Assembly (NCBI GenBank): GCA_041608535.1
Contig: JBFISM010000170.1
Location: 1 to 6,771 of the forward strand
DNA: 6,771 nucleotides
Source of the DNA: JBFISM01 sp041608535
GTDB taxonomy: Bacteria > Actinomycetota > Acidimicrobiia > Spongiisociales > UBA5794
Direction of reading: 5' to 3'
The notes beneath the pieces are model-generated. The model was given only the letters and a program-made list of their open reading frames with translations. It searched no databases and had not been told where the DNA came from. Numbering within the stretch: position 1 is the first letter of the stretch; every line of letters begins with the position of its first letter. Of this stretch, positions 1-5,004 are shown one piece after another. Position numbers and translations under genes: made by a program.

Positions 1-1544
1 CCGCAGTGGTCGATCATGATCTTGCCGAGCTCGCGATGGAACCAATCCACGGTGCGGGTGCCGTTCACCGCAAGCAGCCGGGCGACCTCGTCCTCGACGC
101 CCTTCCTGGCCGCGGCAAAGGCGGGGTGGTCGGTCGGCAGCGGGTCGGTGTTGAGGTATCCGGAGAGGAAGTCGCCGATGGTGTAGGGGAGCACGAAGTA
201 GCCGTCGGCCAAACCCTGCATCAGGGCGCTGGCACCGAGGCGGTTGGCGCCGTGATCGGAGAAGTTCGCCTCGCCGATGCAATACAGGCCGGGCACGGTC
301 GTCATCAGGTTGTAATCGACCCACAGCCCACCCATCGTGTAATGGGGGGCCGGGTAGATGCGCATCGGGACGTTCCACGGATCCTCGCCCGTGATGCGCT
401 CGTACATCTCGAAGAGGTTCCCGTAGCGGTCCGCGAGGGTCTCGCGGTCCAGCCGCTGGCGCGCGTCGGCGAAGTCGAGATAGACACCGCGGCCACCGTG
501 ACCGACGCCGCGGCCCTCGTCGCACACCGCCTGGGCGGCGCGCGAGGCGATGTCGCGCGGCACCAGGTTGCCGAAGGCGGGATAGATCCGTTCCAGGTAG
601 TAGTCGCGCTGCTCCTCGGGGATCTCGTTGGCGCGCCGGTTGTCGTCGGGATCGAGGGGTACCCAGATCCTGCCGTCGTTGCGCAGTGACTCCGACATGA
701 GCGTCAGTTTCGACTGGAACTCGTCGCTGGCGGGAATGCAGGTGGGGTGGATCTGCGTGTAGCACGGGTTGGCGAAATAGGCGCCTCTGCGGTGAGCGCG
801 CCACGCCGCCGTGACGTTGCACGCCATGGCGTTCGTCGACAGGAAATACACATTGGAGTACCCGCCGGTAGCGAGGACCACGGCATGTGCGGAGTGGGAG
901 CGGACGTCGCCGCTCTTGAGGTCTCGTGTCACTATGCCCACGGCCCGACCCTCGTGCATCACGACGTCGAGCATCTCGGTGCGGGTGTGCAGCTCGACCG
1001 TCCCCAGACTGACCTGGCGCGCCAAGGCCTGGTATGCACCGAGTAGCAGCTGCTGTCCGGTCTGACCTCGGGCGTAGAACGTGCGCGATACCTGGGCGCC
1101 GCCGAACGACCGGTTGTCGAGCAAACCGCCGTACTCACGAGCGAACGGCACGCCTTGGGCGGTTGCCTGGTCGATGATCTCGTTACTGACCTGCGCCAGC
1201 CGGTACACGTTGGATTCCCGTGACCGGTAGTCGCCACCCTTCACCGTGTCGTAGAAGAGGCGGAAGATGCTGTCACCGTCGTTGCGGTAGTTCTTGGCGG
1301 CGTTGATCCCACCCTGCGCTGCGATCGAATGCGCCCGTCGCGCCGAATCGTGATATGTGAAGGCCTTGACGTTGTACCCGAGCTCGCCGAGCGTCGCCGC
1401 AGCCGAGGCGCCGGCGAGACCGGTGCCGACGACGATGATCGTGTATTTCCGCTTGTTGGCCGGGTTGACGAGACGGATGCTGAACCGATGGCTGTCCCAT
1501 CGGTGCTCGATGGGCCCGGCGGGTACCTTGGCGTCGAGGGTCAT
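1..1544 (-). CDS. sdhA: Succinate dehydrogenase flavoprotein subunit SdhA (3' end outside window)
   Basis: Oxidises succinate to fumarate with covalently bound FAD in the membrane-associated complex II of the TCA cycle and respiratory chain. Reading the minus strand from ATG at 1544-1542 gives 514 uninterrupted residues that run off the left edge; the family is usually about 580-650 residues, so the helical and C-terminal end is missing. Visible landmarks are the dinucleotide-binding GTGLAG (40-45), the FAD-linking His72 in AHSIAAQGG, IHPTCIP (265-271), Arg330 in PRDIASR as the probable catalytic base, and the substrate residues His401 (PHYTMGG) and Arg435 (ANRLGAS). The long HSIAAQGGINAAKNYRNDGDS stretch resembles the type B subunits of Bacteroidetes and mycobacterial Sdh1 rather than E. 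coli SdhA (knowledge-based comparison). It starts 23 bp after the sdhC stop with purine-rich AGGAGA upstream, so it is co-transcribed. sdhB is expected next, to the left. No defect is visible. Confidence 0.96.
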   Translation of the reverse strand, partial: MTLDAKVPAGPIEHRWDSHRFSIRLVNPANKRKYTIIVVGTGLAGASAAATLGELGYNVKAFTYHDSARRAHSIAAQGGINAAKNYRNDGDSIFRLFYDTVKGGDYRSRESNVYRLAQVSNEIIDQATAQGVPFAREYGGLLDNRSFGGAQVSRTFYARGQTGQQLLLGAYQALARQVSLGTVELHTRTEMLDVVMHEGRAVGIVTRDLKSGDVRSHSAHAVVLATGGYSNVYFLSTNAMACNVTAAWRAHRRGAYFANPCYTQIHPTCIPASDEFQSKLTLMSESLRNDGRIWVPLDPDDNRRANEIPEEQRDYYLERIYPAFGNLVPRDIASRAAQAVCDEGRGVGHGGRGVYLDFADARQRLDRETLADRYGNLFEMYERITGEDPWNVPMRIYPAPHYTMGGLWVDYNLMTTVPGLYCIGEANFSDHGANRLGASALMQGLADGYFVLPYTIGDFLSGYLNTDPLPTDHPAFAAARKGVEDEVARLLAVNGTRTVDWFHRELGKIMIDHC

Positions 1545-1567
1545 TGCTGCTCTCTGTCTCCTGGTGG

Positions 1568-2299
1568 CTAGTGGATTACCTGAAGCTGGACACCGATCGG
1601 AACGGCGATGAAACCGGCGACGACGATGATGGCGAACGCAGTGGCGAACGAGCGCCGGAATCGGTTGAAGCGCGGGTTGTTGATACCGAGGCTCTGAAAC
1701 ATCGACCATGCGCCGTGCCATACGTGGAGACCGAGCGCACCCATCGCCACGAGATAGAGGAGAGTCACGGGCCAGCGTTCCAAGGTGGCTATGAGGTTGT
1801 TGTAGACGTCGCCCCGTGCGAAGTCGGGATTGACCACCGCAAGTCCCCAGGTGAGATCGGCCAGATGCCACACGAGGAACAGCAACACGATGACCCCCGT
1901 CCAACGCATGGTGCGTGACGCGTAGTTGGCGGCGAGGTAGTTGCGGTCGGCCACGTAGCCGGCGCCACGGGCCTCCTGGTTCGATCTCGTCAGGGCATAG
2001 GCGGCATGTACGTGAATCACCAGCGCCAGGGCGATCGGCAGGCGGAGAAACAGCCAGAGCACCAGGGTGCGGGGGACGAGCGGCTCGCCGACATCTCGCA
2101 GCGCCTCTCCGTATTCGTTGATCTCCACCGCACCTTCGAAGGCGTGGAGGTTGCCGATCATGTGGAAGAAGATGAACACCAGACCGATGAGCCCGGAGAT
2201 CGCCATGGCGTACTTCTTGCCGACGTCTGTCTTGTAGAGCTCCAGGATCCAGGGCAACCGCCGTGCCGTCTTCTGCTGCGGTACCTGGGTTGCCGTCAC
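1568..2299 (-). CDS. sdhC: Succinate dehydrogenase cytochrome b subunit SdhC, five-helix di-heme type
   Basis: Membrane anchor of complex II, carrying heme b and the quinone site. With a GTG start at 2299-2297 it has 243 residues and five hydrophobic helices, at about 30-51, 80-103, 135-153, 177-201 and 222-239. Histidines fall in the first four helices (His46, His96/98, His145, His192/195), the pattern of the di-heme B. subtilis-type SdhC; no separate SdhD is then needed. The conserved start of the fold is the WILELYKTDVGKKYAMA stretch. An in-frame ATG at 2365 would add 22 residues, but it lacks a ribosome-binding site and overlaps a -10-like CATAAT. The GTG is preceded by AGAGGAAG at a workable distance, so I prefer it. 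It is the first gene of the leftward sdhC-sdhA operon and is divergent from whiB. The family call is firm; the exact start is moderately sure. Confidence 0.92.
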   Translation of the reverse strand: MTATQVPQQKTARRLPWILELYKTDVGKKYAMAISGLIGLVFIFFHMIGNLHAFEGAVEINEYGEALRDVGEPLVPRTLVLWLFLRLPIALALVIHVHAAYALTRSNQEARGAGYVADRNYLAANYASRTMRWTGVIVLLFLVWHLADLTWGLAVVNPDFARGDVYNNLIATLERWPVTLLYLVAMGALGLHVWHGAWSMFQSLGINNPRFNRFRRSFATAFAIIVVAGFIAVPIGVQLQVIH

Positions 2300-2363
2300 T
2301 CCGCTTCCTCTCCCTGACACATCCCCGAGCGCGACCGAGTCCACGTTTCGGGCGCGCAGCGTC

Positions 2364-2369
2364 ATTATG
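2364..2369 (-). promoter_or_regulatory. Possible -10 element for sdhCA (CATAAT)
   Basis: CATAAT on the minus strand matches TATAAT at five of six positions. It would start transcription near 2357, about 58 nt before the chosen sdhC GTG. No convincing -35 lies 16-18 bp upstream, where the sequence is a C-run. If real, it rules out the ATG at 2365 as the start of sdhC. Confidence 0.3.
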
Positions 2370-2451
2370 CCAGTGTGTTCTCGGCTGTGGGGGGACGGTC
2401 ACTGACGTCTGGGTCGAGCGACCGGTTTCGTTGCCACGCAAGGGTTCCCGG

Positions 2452-2480
2452 TTGACAGCGCAGGTTCCGCGCGTAAGAAT
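2452..2480 (+). promoter_or_regulatory. Probable housekeeping-type promoter of whiB
   Basis: A perfect -35 TTGACA (2452-2457) is followed, after 17 bp, by AAGAAT (2475-2480), which matches the -10 consensus at four of six positions. Transcription would begin around 2487, giving a leader of roughly 30 nt. The region is shared with the divergent sdhC, so one regulator could affect both. The -35 is the strongest such match I saw in the window; the weak -10 suggests it may be activator-dependent (inference). Confidence 0.55.
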
Positions 2481-2489
2481 CACATTGGC

Positions 2490-2497
2490 GTAATTAC
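2490..2497. promoter_or_regulatory. Palindrome GTAATTAC at the whiB start site (possible operator)
   Basis: A perfect 8-bp AT-rich palindrome stands out in GC-rich DNA. It lies just downstream of the predicted whiB -10, around +4 to +11, where a bound protein would block initiation. An operator role is inference from position and symmetry only; an 8-bp palindrome can arise by chance. Confidence 0.2.
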
Positions 2498-2505
2498 AAC
2501 TGTGT

Positions 2506-2511
2506 AGGGAG
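2506..2511 (+). promoter_or_regulatory. Ribosome-binding site of whiB (AGGGAG)
   Basis: AGGGAG lies six bases before the GTG at 2518. It fixes that GTG as the start and agrees with the length of WhiB/WhiB2 homologues. Confidence 0.7.
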
Positions 2512-2517
2512 TAGAGC

Positions 2518-2796
2518 GTGTTCACCCAGCTTCTCGAGCTGTTGGCTTCGGACGAACTCGCCTGGCAGGACCTGGCGAACTGTCGAGGTGCTGACCCGGA
2601 TCTGTTCTTCCCGGAACGTGGAGCGTCGACCAGGACGGCGAAGTCCATCTGCCGGGAATGCTCGGTGCAAGCCGAGTGCTTGGAGTTCGCCATCGTGAGC
2701 TCCGAGAAGTTCGGGATATGGGGAGGTCTCTCCGAGCGAGACCGCCGGAAGATCCGTCGGGAGCGGGCCGCCAGCGCCAAACGCGCCGCCGGCTGA
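2518..2796 (+). CDS. whiB: WhiB-family [4Fe-4S] transcriptional regulator, WhiB/WhiB2 type
   Basis: A 92-residue iron-sulfur protein that acts on transcription in the cytoplasm, typically by binding region 4 of the principal sigma factor. The four cluster ligands are all present: Cys22, Cys45, Cys48 and Cys54 (C-x22-C-x2-C-x5-C). The turn motif FGIWGGLSERDRR (65-77) and the basic tail (78-90) that contacts DNA follow in the usual order. DPDLFFPERGASTR and FGIWGGLSER resemble Streptomyces WhiB and mycobacterial WhiB2/WhmD more than WhiB1, WhiB3 or WhiB4; those proteins act in septation and sporulation control (known for the family, not shown here). It starts at GTG with AGGGAG upstream and has its own promoter. 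It is divergent from sdhCA and followed by inverted repeats, so it is probably monocistronic. The family is certain; the WhiB2 subgroup is likely. Confidence 0.94.
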   Translation: MFTQLLELLASDELAWQDLANCRGADPDLFFPERGASTRTAKSICRECSVQAECLEFAIVSSEKFGIWGGLSERDRRKIRRERAASAKRAAG

Positions 2797-2832
2797 CCCA
2801 CCGCCCCAGGGGTCCGTGACCCGGTCATCCGG
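2795..2832 (+). terminator. Cluster of inverted repeats after whiB, possible terminator
   Basis: Overlapping the whiB stop codon, GACCC (2795-2799) can pair with GGGTC (2810-2814), or that GGGTC can pair with GACCC (2818-2822) around a CGT loop. TGACC/GGTCA (2817-2827) and CCGG/CCGG with a TCAT loop (2821-2832) overlap further. These are alternative structures, none followed by a T-run. Hairpins without a U-tract are proposed as terminators in high-GC Actinobacteria, so this is plausible but not proven. Confidence 0.3.
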
Positions 2833-2916
2833 ACACTGTCGCGCCCGGAAAAACCTCTGTTGACTTCATGCTCCCGCGGCGGCCCAGTCATCCTTGGCCG
2901 GCACCATGCCCCCCTA

Positions 2917-2940
2917 CCTCCGAGCCCGCGGGCTCGCAGG
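2917..2940. repeat. Perfect 16-bp palindrome with extended arms
   Basis: CGAGCCCGCGGGCTCG (2921-2936) is its own reverse complement. After one mismatch on each side the symmetry continues for three more bases (CCT at 2917-2919 against AGG at 2938-2940). It could be a protein-binding site for a dimer or a terminator-like hairpin, but there is no T-run on either strand. Confidence 0.6.
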
Positions 2941-3038
2941 AACCTTGCCCCGTCGGGGGGACAGATAGGCTGGCGAAGCAACAACAACGAGCGATGCGTC
3001 AGCGAGCGGTCCCTGGGGAAACATGCGCCGCTTTCGCA

Positions 3039-3056
3039 CGCACTCGAATGAGTGCG
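3039..3056 (+). repeat. Hairpin with 7-bp stem and GAAT loop
   Basis: CGCACTC (3039-3045) pairs perfectly with GAGTGCG (3050-3056) around GAAT. No T-run follows, so it looks more like an element of a structured transcript than a classic terminator. It lies 30 bp before the tandem repeats. Confidence 0.5.
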
Positions 3057-3085
3057 GCGATTGTCCCAATGACACCCCGGGCGGT

Positions 3086-3229
3086 AGCCGTGAGCTGGGC
3101 CGCCCTGTTACCCGCCGGCGCAACCACGACGCGGAGCCAGCGAACCATGAACACGTCAGCCGTGAGCTGGGCCGCCCTGTTACCCGCCGGCGCAACCACG
3201 ACGCGGAGCCAGCGAACAATGACGACGTA
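3086..3229 (+). repeat. Two tandem copies of a 72-bp unit (60-bp identical core)
   Basis: Positions 3086-3145 and 3158-3217 are identical. The next bases (3146-3157 against 3218-3229) are similar, with five differences, so the unit length is 72 bp. Each copy carries GCTGG and CCAGC arms (3094-3098/3137-3141; 3166-3170/3209-3213) around the 8-bp palindrome CGCCGGCG (3113-3120; 3185-3192), so each could fold as a separate stem-loop. Seventy-two is a multiple of three, so frames stay open across both copies, which probably explains the repetitive frames seen there. The second copy ends 34 bp before the next gene, which suggests a duplicated control or leader element. Exact identity over 60 bp points to a recent duplication or to selection. 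Confidence 0.85.
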
Positions 3230-3233
3230 GAAT
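3228..3233 (+). promoter_or_regulatory. Possible -10 element (TAGAAT) upstream of the gene at 3264
   Basis: TAGAAT differs from TATAAT at one position and begins at the end of the second tandem repeat. The corresponding place in copy 1 reads differently, so only the downstream copy makes it. No recognisable -35 is found 16-18 bp upstream. Transcription would start near 3240, leaving a short leader that contains the strong ribosome-binding site. Confidence 0.3.
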
Positions 3234-3248
3234 CACGGCGCAGCCAAC

Positions 3249-3255
3249 GGAGGAG
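3249..3255 (+). promoter_or_regulatory. Strong ribosome-binding site deciding a TTG start
   Basis: GGAGGAG lies eight bases before TTG at 3264-3266. Its quality and spacing make this rare codon the likely start and place the membrane anchor at the very N-terminus of the protein. Confidence 0.75.
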
Positions 3256-3263
3256 TTCCTGCA

Positions 3264-4181
3264 TTGTCGATCGCGCTGATCATCATCATTCTCATCGTTG
3301 TCGTCGCGGCTGCGGTCTGGTTCACCCGGGGTCGGCAGACGCACCAGCCGGGCGCTCCGGTCGCCGCAACCACGGCCCCAGCGAGGTCGAGCGAAAGCTT
3401 CTCGCTGCGGCCGCCGGTTGCCGACTTCCACGTCGAGGCAGGTGACGCTCACGTCTATTTCGACGTTCCGATGCCCGAGGGTGACCCGGATCCCGTGCTC
3501 ACCAACATTCTCCTCTCCGCCGCCGTTGAGACACTGCGCGAGAAGCGATCTCACCTTCCCATGGCCGGGGTGAACGTGGTCCACGCCCACGGGGTGCGCA
3601 ACGGTTCACCGGTATCGGCGGGTTCGATCACGCTCGACGGACCGGGCAGGCTGCCCGATGCCGACGAGATGCAGGCTCTCGAGATCAAGATGGAGGCGGA
3701 CCTGTTCAAGACGCTCGAAGGGGCTCCGGCTCAGGTGGCCCCGCCTGATGCGGTTGCCGAGGACTCGCTCGCGTCGCTGGCCGACGAGCTGCGTTTGACC
3801 GGCGCCGTCGAGGCCGGGTTGCGGGCGCAAGGGGTCGATCCAGCCGGCGCTTCCACCGCGGCACTCGTTGCTGGATTGCTGCGGCTGGGTGGATACACGG
3901 TGCCGGCGGAGCCGAGTGCGACATGGACCGCCACTCGTGCCGGGCGGCGTACGTTCGTGACCGTCGTGGAGCACGAGAGGGGGGAGCATCCGTCGCTCAG
4001 CGAAGCTGCGGTCAACCAGTTCTTGGCTCAGTTCAGCCAGTCGGGTGCCGATCAGGGGCTGCTGTTCACGCCGAAGTACGGGCCCTTCCTCATCTACGCG
4101 AAGGAACGCCGTCAACCGAAGGTGCGATTCATCACGCGGGAGCGTTTCCAGACGTTCGTCAACTCCATTGCGGTGGGGTAA
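3264..4181 (+). CDS. Membrane-anchored protein of unknown function with Mrr-like C-terminal region
   Basis: I do not recognise this 305-residue protein as a named family. Residues 3-20 are a very hydrophobic helix followed by TRGR, so it is probably a single-pass protein held by its N-terminus with the bulk in the cytoplasm. A Pro/Ala-rich linker (28-50) leads to a mixed domain (about 51-152), an acidic helical stretch (163-190) and a C-terminal region (about 196-303). The last part has a small helix ending in LLRLGGYTV, strand FVTVVEHE, helix EAAVNQFLAQF, GADQGLLFTP, then VRFITRERFQTFV. That order resembles Mrr-type PD-(D/E)XK nuclease folds, where the middle strand normally carries the E/Q-x-K catalytic pair; here that pair is absent, so any such domain would be inactive. 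It is transcribed toward tatA, 65 bp away, and may share its transcript. The fold assignment is inference; the gene itself is well supported by its ribosome-binding site and length. Confidence 0.82.
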   Translation: MSIALIIIILIVVVAAAVWFTRGRQTHQPGAPVAATTAPARSSESFSLRPPVADFHVEAGDAHVYFDVPMPEGDPDPVLTNILLSAAVETLREKRSHLPMAGVNVVHAHGVRNGSPVSAGSITLDGPGRLPDADEMQALEIKMEADLFKTLEGAPAQVAPPDAVAEDSLASLADELRLTGAVEAGLRAQGVDPAGASTAALVAGLLRLGGYTVPAEPSATWTATRAGRRTFVTVVEHERGEHPSLSEAAVNQFLAQFSQSGADQGLLFTPKYGPFLIYAKERRQPKVRFITRERFQTFVNSIAVG

Positions 4182-4215
4182 CGACAGAACCTCCGGGGCA
4201 ACGTCGGCCAGCGGG

Positions 4216-4221
4216 TACACT
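4216..4221 (+). promoter_or_regulatory. Possible -10 element for tatA (TACACT)
   Basis: TACACT fits the loose actinobacterial TANNNT pattern and would start transcription about 20 nt before the tatA GTG. No -35 is visible. Read-through from the gene at 3264 is an equally good explanation for tatA expression. Confidence 0.22.
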
Positions 4222-4234
4222 CGGATGGCTACAA

Positions 4235-4239
4235 AGGAG
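4235..4239 (+). promoter_or_regulatory. Ribosome-binding site of tatA (AGGAG)
   Basis: AGGAG is seven bases before the GTG at 4247. It selects this start over the much longer open frame that begins upstream inside the preceding gene. Confidence 0.75.
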
Positions 4240-4246
4240 AACCACA

Positions 4247-4423
4247 GTGTTCAAGCAGATCGGCGGCTGGGAACTGATCATCGTTCTCGTCGTGATCTTG
4301 CTGCTCTTCGGGGCACGCAAGCTTCCTGATCTCGCTCGCTCGCTCGGTGCCTCTGCGAAGGAGTTTCGCAAGGGTATCGAAGAGGGCGTTACCGAGGACG
4401 ACAACACGTCGACGGACGCCTGA
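4247..4423 (+). CDS. tatA: Twin-arginine translocase subunit TatA
   Basis: A small membrane protein that oligomerises to form the passage for folded proteins carrying twin-arginine signals. Its 58 residues have the standard layout: a short N-terminus, a transmembrane helix (about 8-21, WELIIVLVVILLLF), the Phe21-Gly22 hinge, an amphipathic helix containing ARKLPDLARSLG (23-34) and AKEFRKGIEE (37-46), and a short acidic tail. TatB proteins are normally longer with an extended C-terminal region, so TatA (or a TatA/E type) is the better call. The start is GTG with an AGGAG site. The gene lies 71 bp before the sigma factor, separated by the ECF promoter, and 65 bp after the unknown membrane protein. 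No tatC is present in the window, so TatC must be encoded elsewhere. Confidence 0.93.
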   Translation: MFKQIGGWELIIVLVVILLLFGARKLPDLARSLGASAKEFRKGIEEGVTEDDNTSTDA

Positions 4424-4441
4424 GTTCGGCGGAGCCGGCCG

Positions 4442-4468
4442 GGGAACCCACCTGCAGCGCCGGACGTT
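4442..4468 (+). promoter_or_regulatory. ECF-type promoter of the sigma/anti-sigma/rseB operon
   Basis: GGGAACC (4442-4448) is followed after 16 bp by CGTT (4465-4468). This is essentially the GGAAC/CGTT pair recognised by SigE-type ECF sigma factors, at the standard spacing. It lies between tatA and the sigma gene; transcription would begin around 4475, about 20 nt before the sigma start. It implies that the sigma factor drives its own operon (inference from motif and position). Searching the visible intergenic regions by eye found no second site of equal quality. Confidence 0.72.
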
Positions 4469-4494
4469 GAGAACTCAGAAGCTTCGGGGGCGTC

Positions 4495-5004
4495 TTGTCC
4501 GACAACCTGACTCCCGCCTGGGAGGACGTGGCCCGTCACCACGGGCGACAGATCTACAACTTCGCCTATCGCCTGACGGGCAATCGCGACGATGCGTCCG
4601 ATCTCGTCCAAGAGGTCCTGCTGCGGGTGCGTCGGGGCCTGGCCAGCTATACCCCTGGCTCCTTCGAGGGTTGGCTGTGGCGTATCACCCGCAACGCCTT
4701 TCTCGACGACGTGCGTCGCCGCCAACGTCGCCCCACGGTCGAGCTGAAGGACACCGAGCGGTCCACGATTCTGACTGCGCCCTCGCCCGACGAGGTGCTG
4801 GCCCACGTTCGTCTGTCCGACGATGTGCAAGCTGCGCTCATGAAGCTGCCTGTCGAATTCCGCGAATGTGTGGTGATGTGCGACGTCGTCGGCCTCACCT
4901 ATGAGGAGATCGCCCACGCCGCCGACATCCCCGTTGGCACGGTCCGCAGCCGTATCCACCGGGGGCGCAAGATGCTGAGGGAGCTGCTGACGTGGCCTGT
5001 GTGA
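4495..5004 (+). CDS. sigE: ECF RNA polymerase sigma factor, SigE-like
   Basis: An alternative sigma factor of 169 residues that directs RNA polymerase to envelope-stress promoters when freed from its anti-sigma factor. Sigma region 2 spans about 10-78: HHGRQIYNFAYRLTGN, DASDLVQE, then GSFEGWLWRITRNAFLDDVRRR. After a variable linker (80-105), region 4 (about 110-165) holds LPVEFRECVVMCDVVGLTYE and the helix-turn-helix ending GTVRSRIHRGR (148-158). The phrases FEGWL-RIT-N-FLD-VRRR and GTVRSRIHRGR closely match mycobacterial SigE, but without that protein's long N-terminal extension. TTG at 4495 is the only possible start between the upstream in-frame stop (4468) and the conserved domain, except for an internal GTG at 4528 that would trim the region 2 start. 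The ribosome site (GGGGG at 4486-4490) is weak. The 3' end overlaps the anti-sigma gene by 13 bp, indicating coupled translation. The gene symbol is by similarity. Confidence 0.93.
   Translation: MSDNLTPAWEDVARHHGRQIYNFAYRLTGNRDDASDLVQEVLLRVRRGLASYTPGSFEGWLWRITRNAFLDDVRRRQRRPTVELKDTERSTILTAPSPDEVLAHVRLSDDVQAALMKLPVEFRECVVMCDVVGLTYEEIAHAADIPVGTVRSRIHRGRKMLRELLTWPV

Larger units (their letters stand above)
2797..3263. other. Structured intergenic region without a convincing gene
   Basis: Between whiB and the next gene there are 467 bp. The open frames that cross it are of odd composition, lack ribosome-binding sites and match no family I recognise. Instead the stretch is rich in symmetry: the repeats after whiB, a CCCC-GTC-GGGG hairpin (2948-2958), a 16-bp palindrome (2921-2936), a 7-bp hairpin (3039-3056) and two 72-bp tandem units (3086-3229). 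A weak promoter-like pair, CTTGCC (2944-2949) and TAGGCT (2966-2971) 16 bp apart, could start a long leader toward the gene at 3264. I recognise no tRNA, no cobalamin, TPP, SAM or ydaO riboswitch, and no insertion sequence. A structured leader or small RNA is possible. Confidence 0.5.

Noticed and set aside
6..689. A 227-codon open frame on the plus strand
   Set aside because: It is antisense to sdhA, whose motifs (PHYTMGG, ANRLGAS, PRDIASR) are read continuously on the minus strand over the same bases; the plus-strand product matches no family.
2300..2365. A longer sdhC starting at ATG 2365
   Set aside because: There is no ribosome-binding site before this ATG, it overlaps a -10-like CATAAT, and the extra 22 residues look unlike an SdhC N-terminus.
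2443..2449. GGGAACC on the minus strand upstream of sdhC, resembling an ECF -35
   Set aside because: No CGTT or similar -10 occurs at 15-17 bp spacing, so sdhCA is unlikely to be driven by the sigma factor from here.
3086..3229. CRISPR array
   Set aside because: There are only two directly adjoining 72-bp units, and the 12-bp stretches between cores are related to each other rather than unique spacers; no cas gene is present.
2797..3263. Known riboswitch (cobalamin, SAM, TPP, ydaO) or tRNA
   Set aside because: None of the conserved core sequences of these classes, nor a T-loop GTTCGA pattern in cloverleaf context, could be found.
3923..4246. N-terminal extension of the tatA frame by 108 codons
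   Set aside because: This part overlaps the preceding gene in another frame and has no protein-like composition. TatA begins directly before its transmembrane helix, and an AGGAG site marks GTG 4247.
4247..4423. TatB rather than TatA
   Set aside because: At 58 residues with a short tail it lacks the long C-terminal region and conserved Glu-Leu/Pro-rich features usual for TatB; the Phe-Gly hinge layout fits TatA.
4470..4494. A second ECF-like pair, AGAACTC with CGTC
   Set aside because: Transcription would begin inside the sigma coding region after the TTG start, and the match is poorer than the site at 4442-4468.
4159..4959. A 266-codon minus-strand open frame
   Set aside because: It covers tatA and most of the sigma gene in antisense; no ribosome-binding site or recognisable domain.
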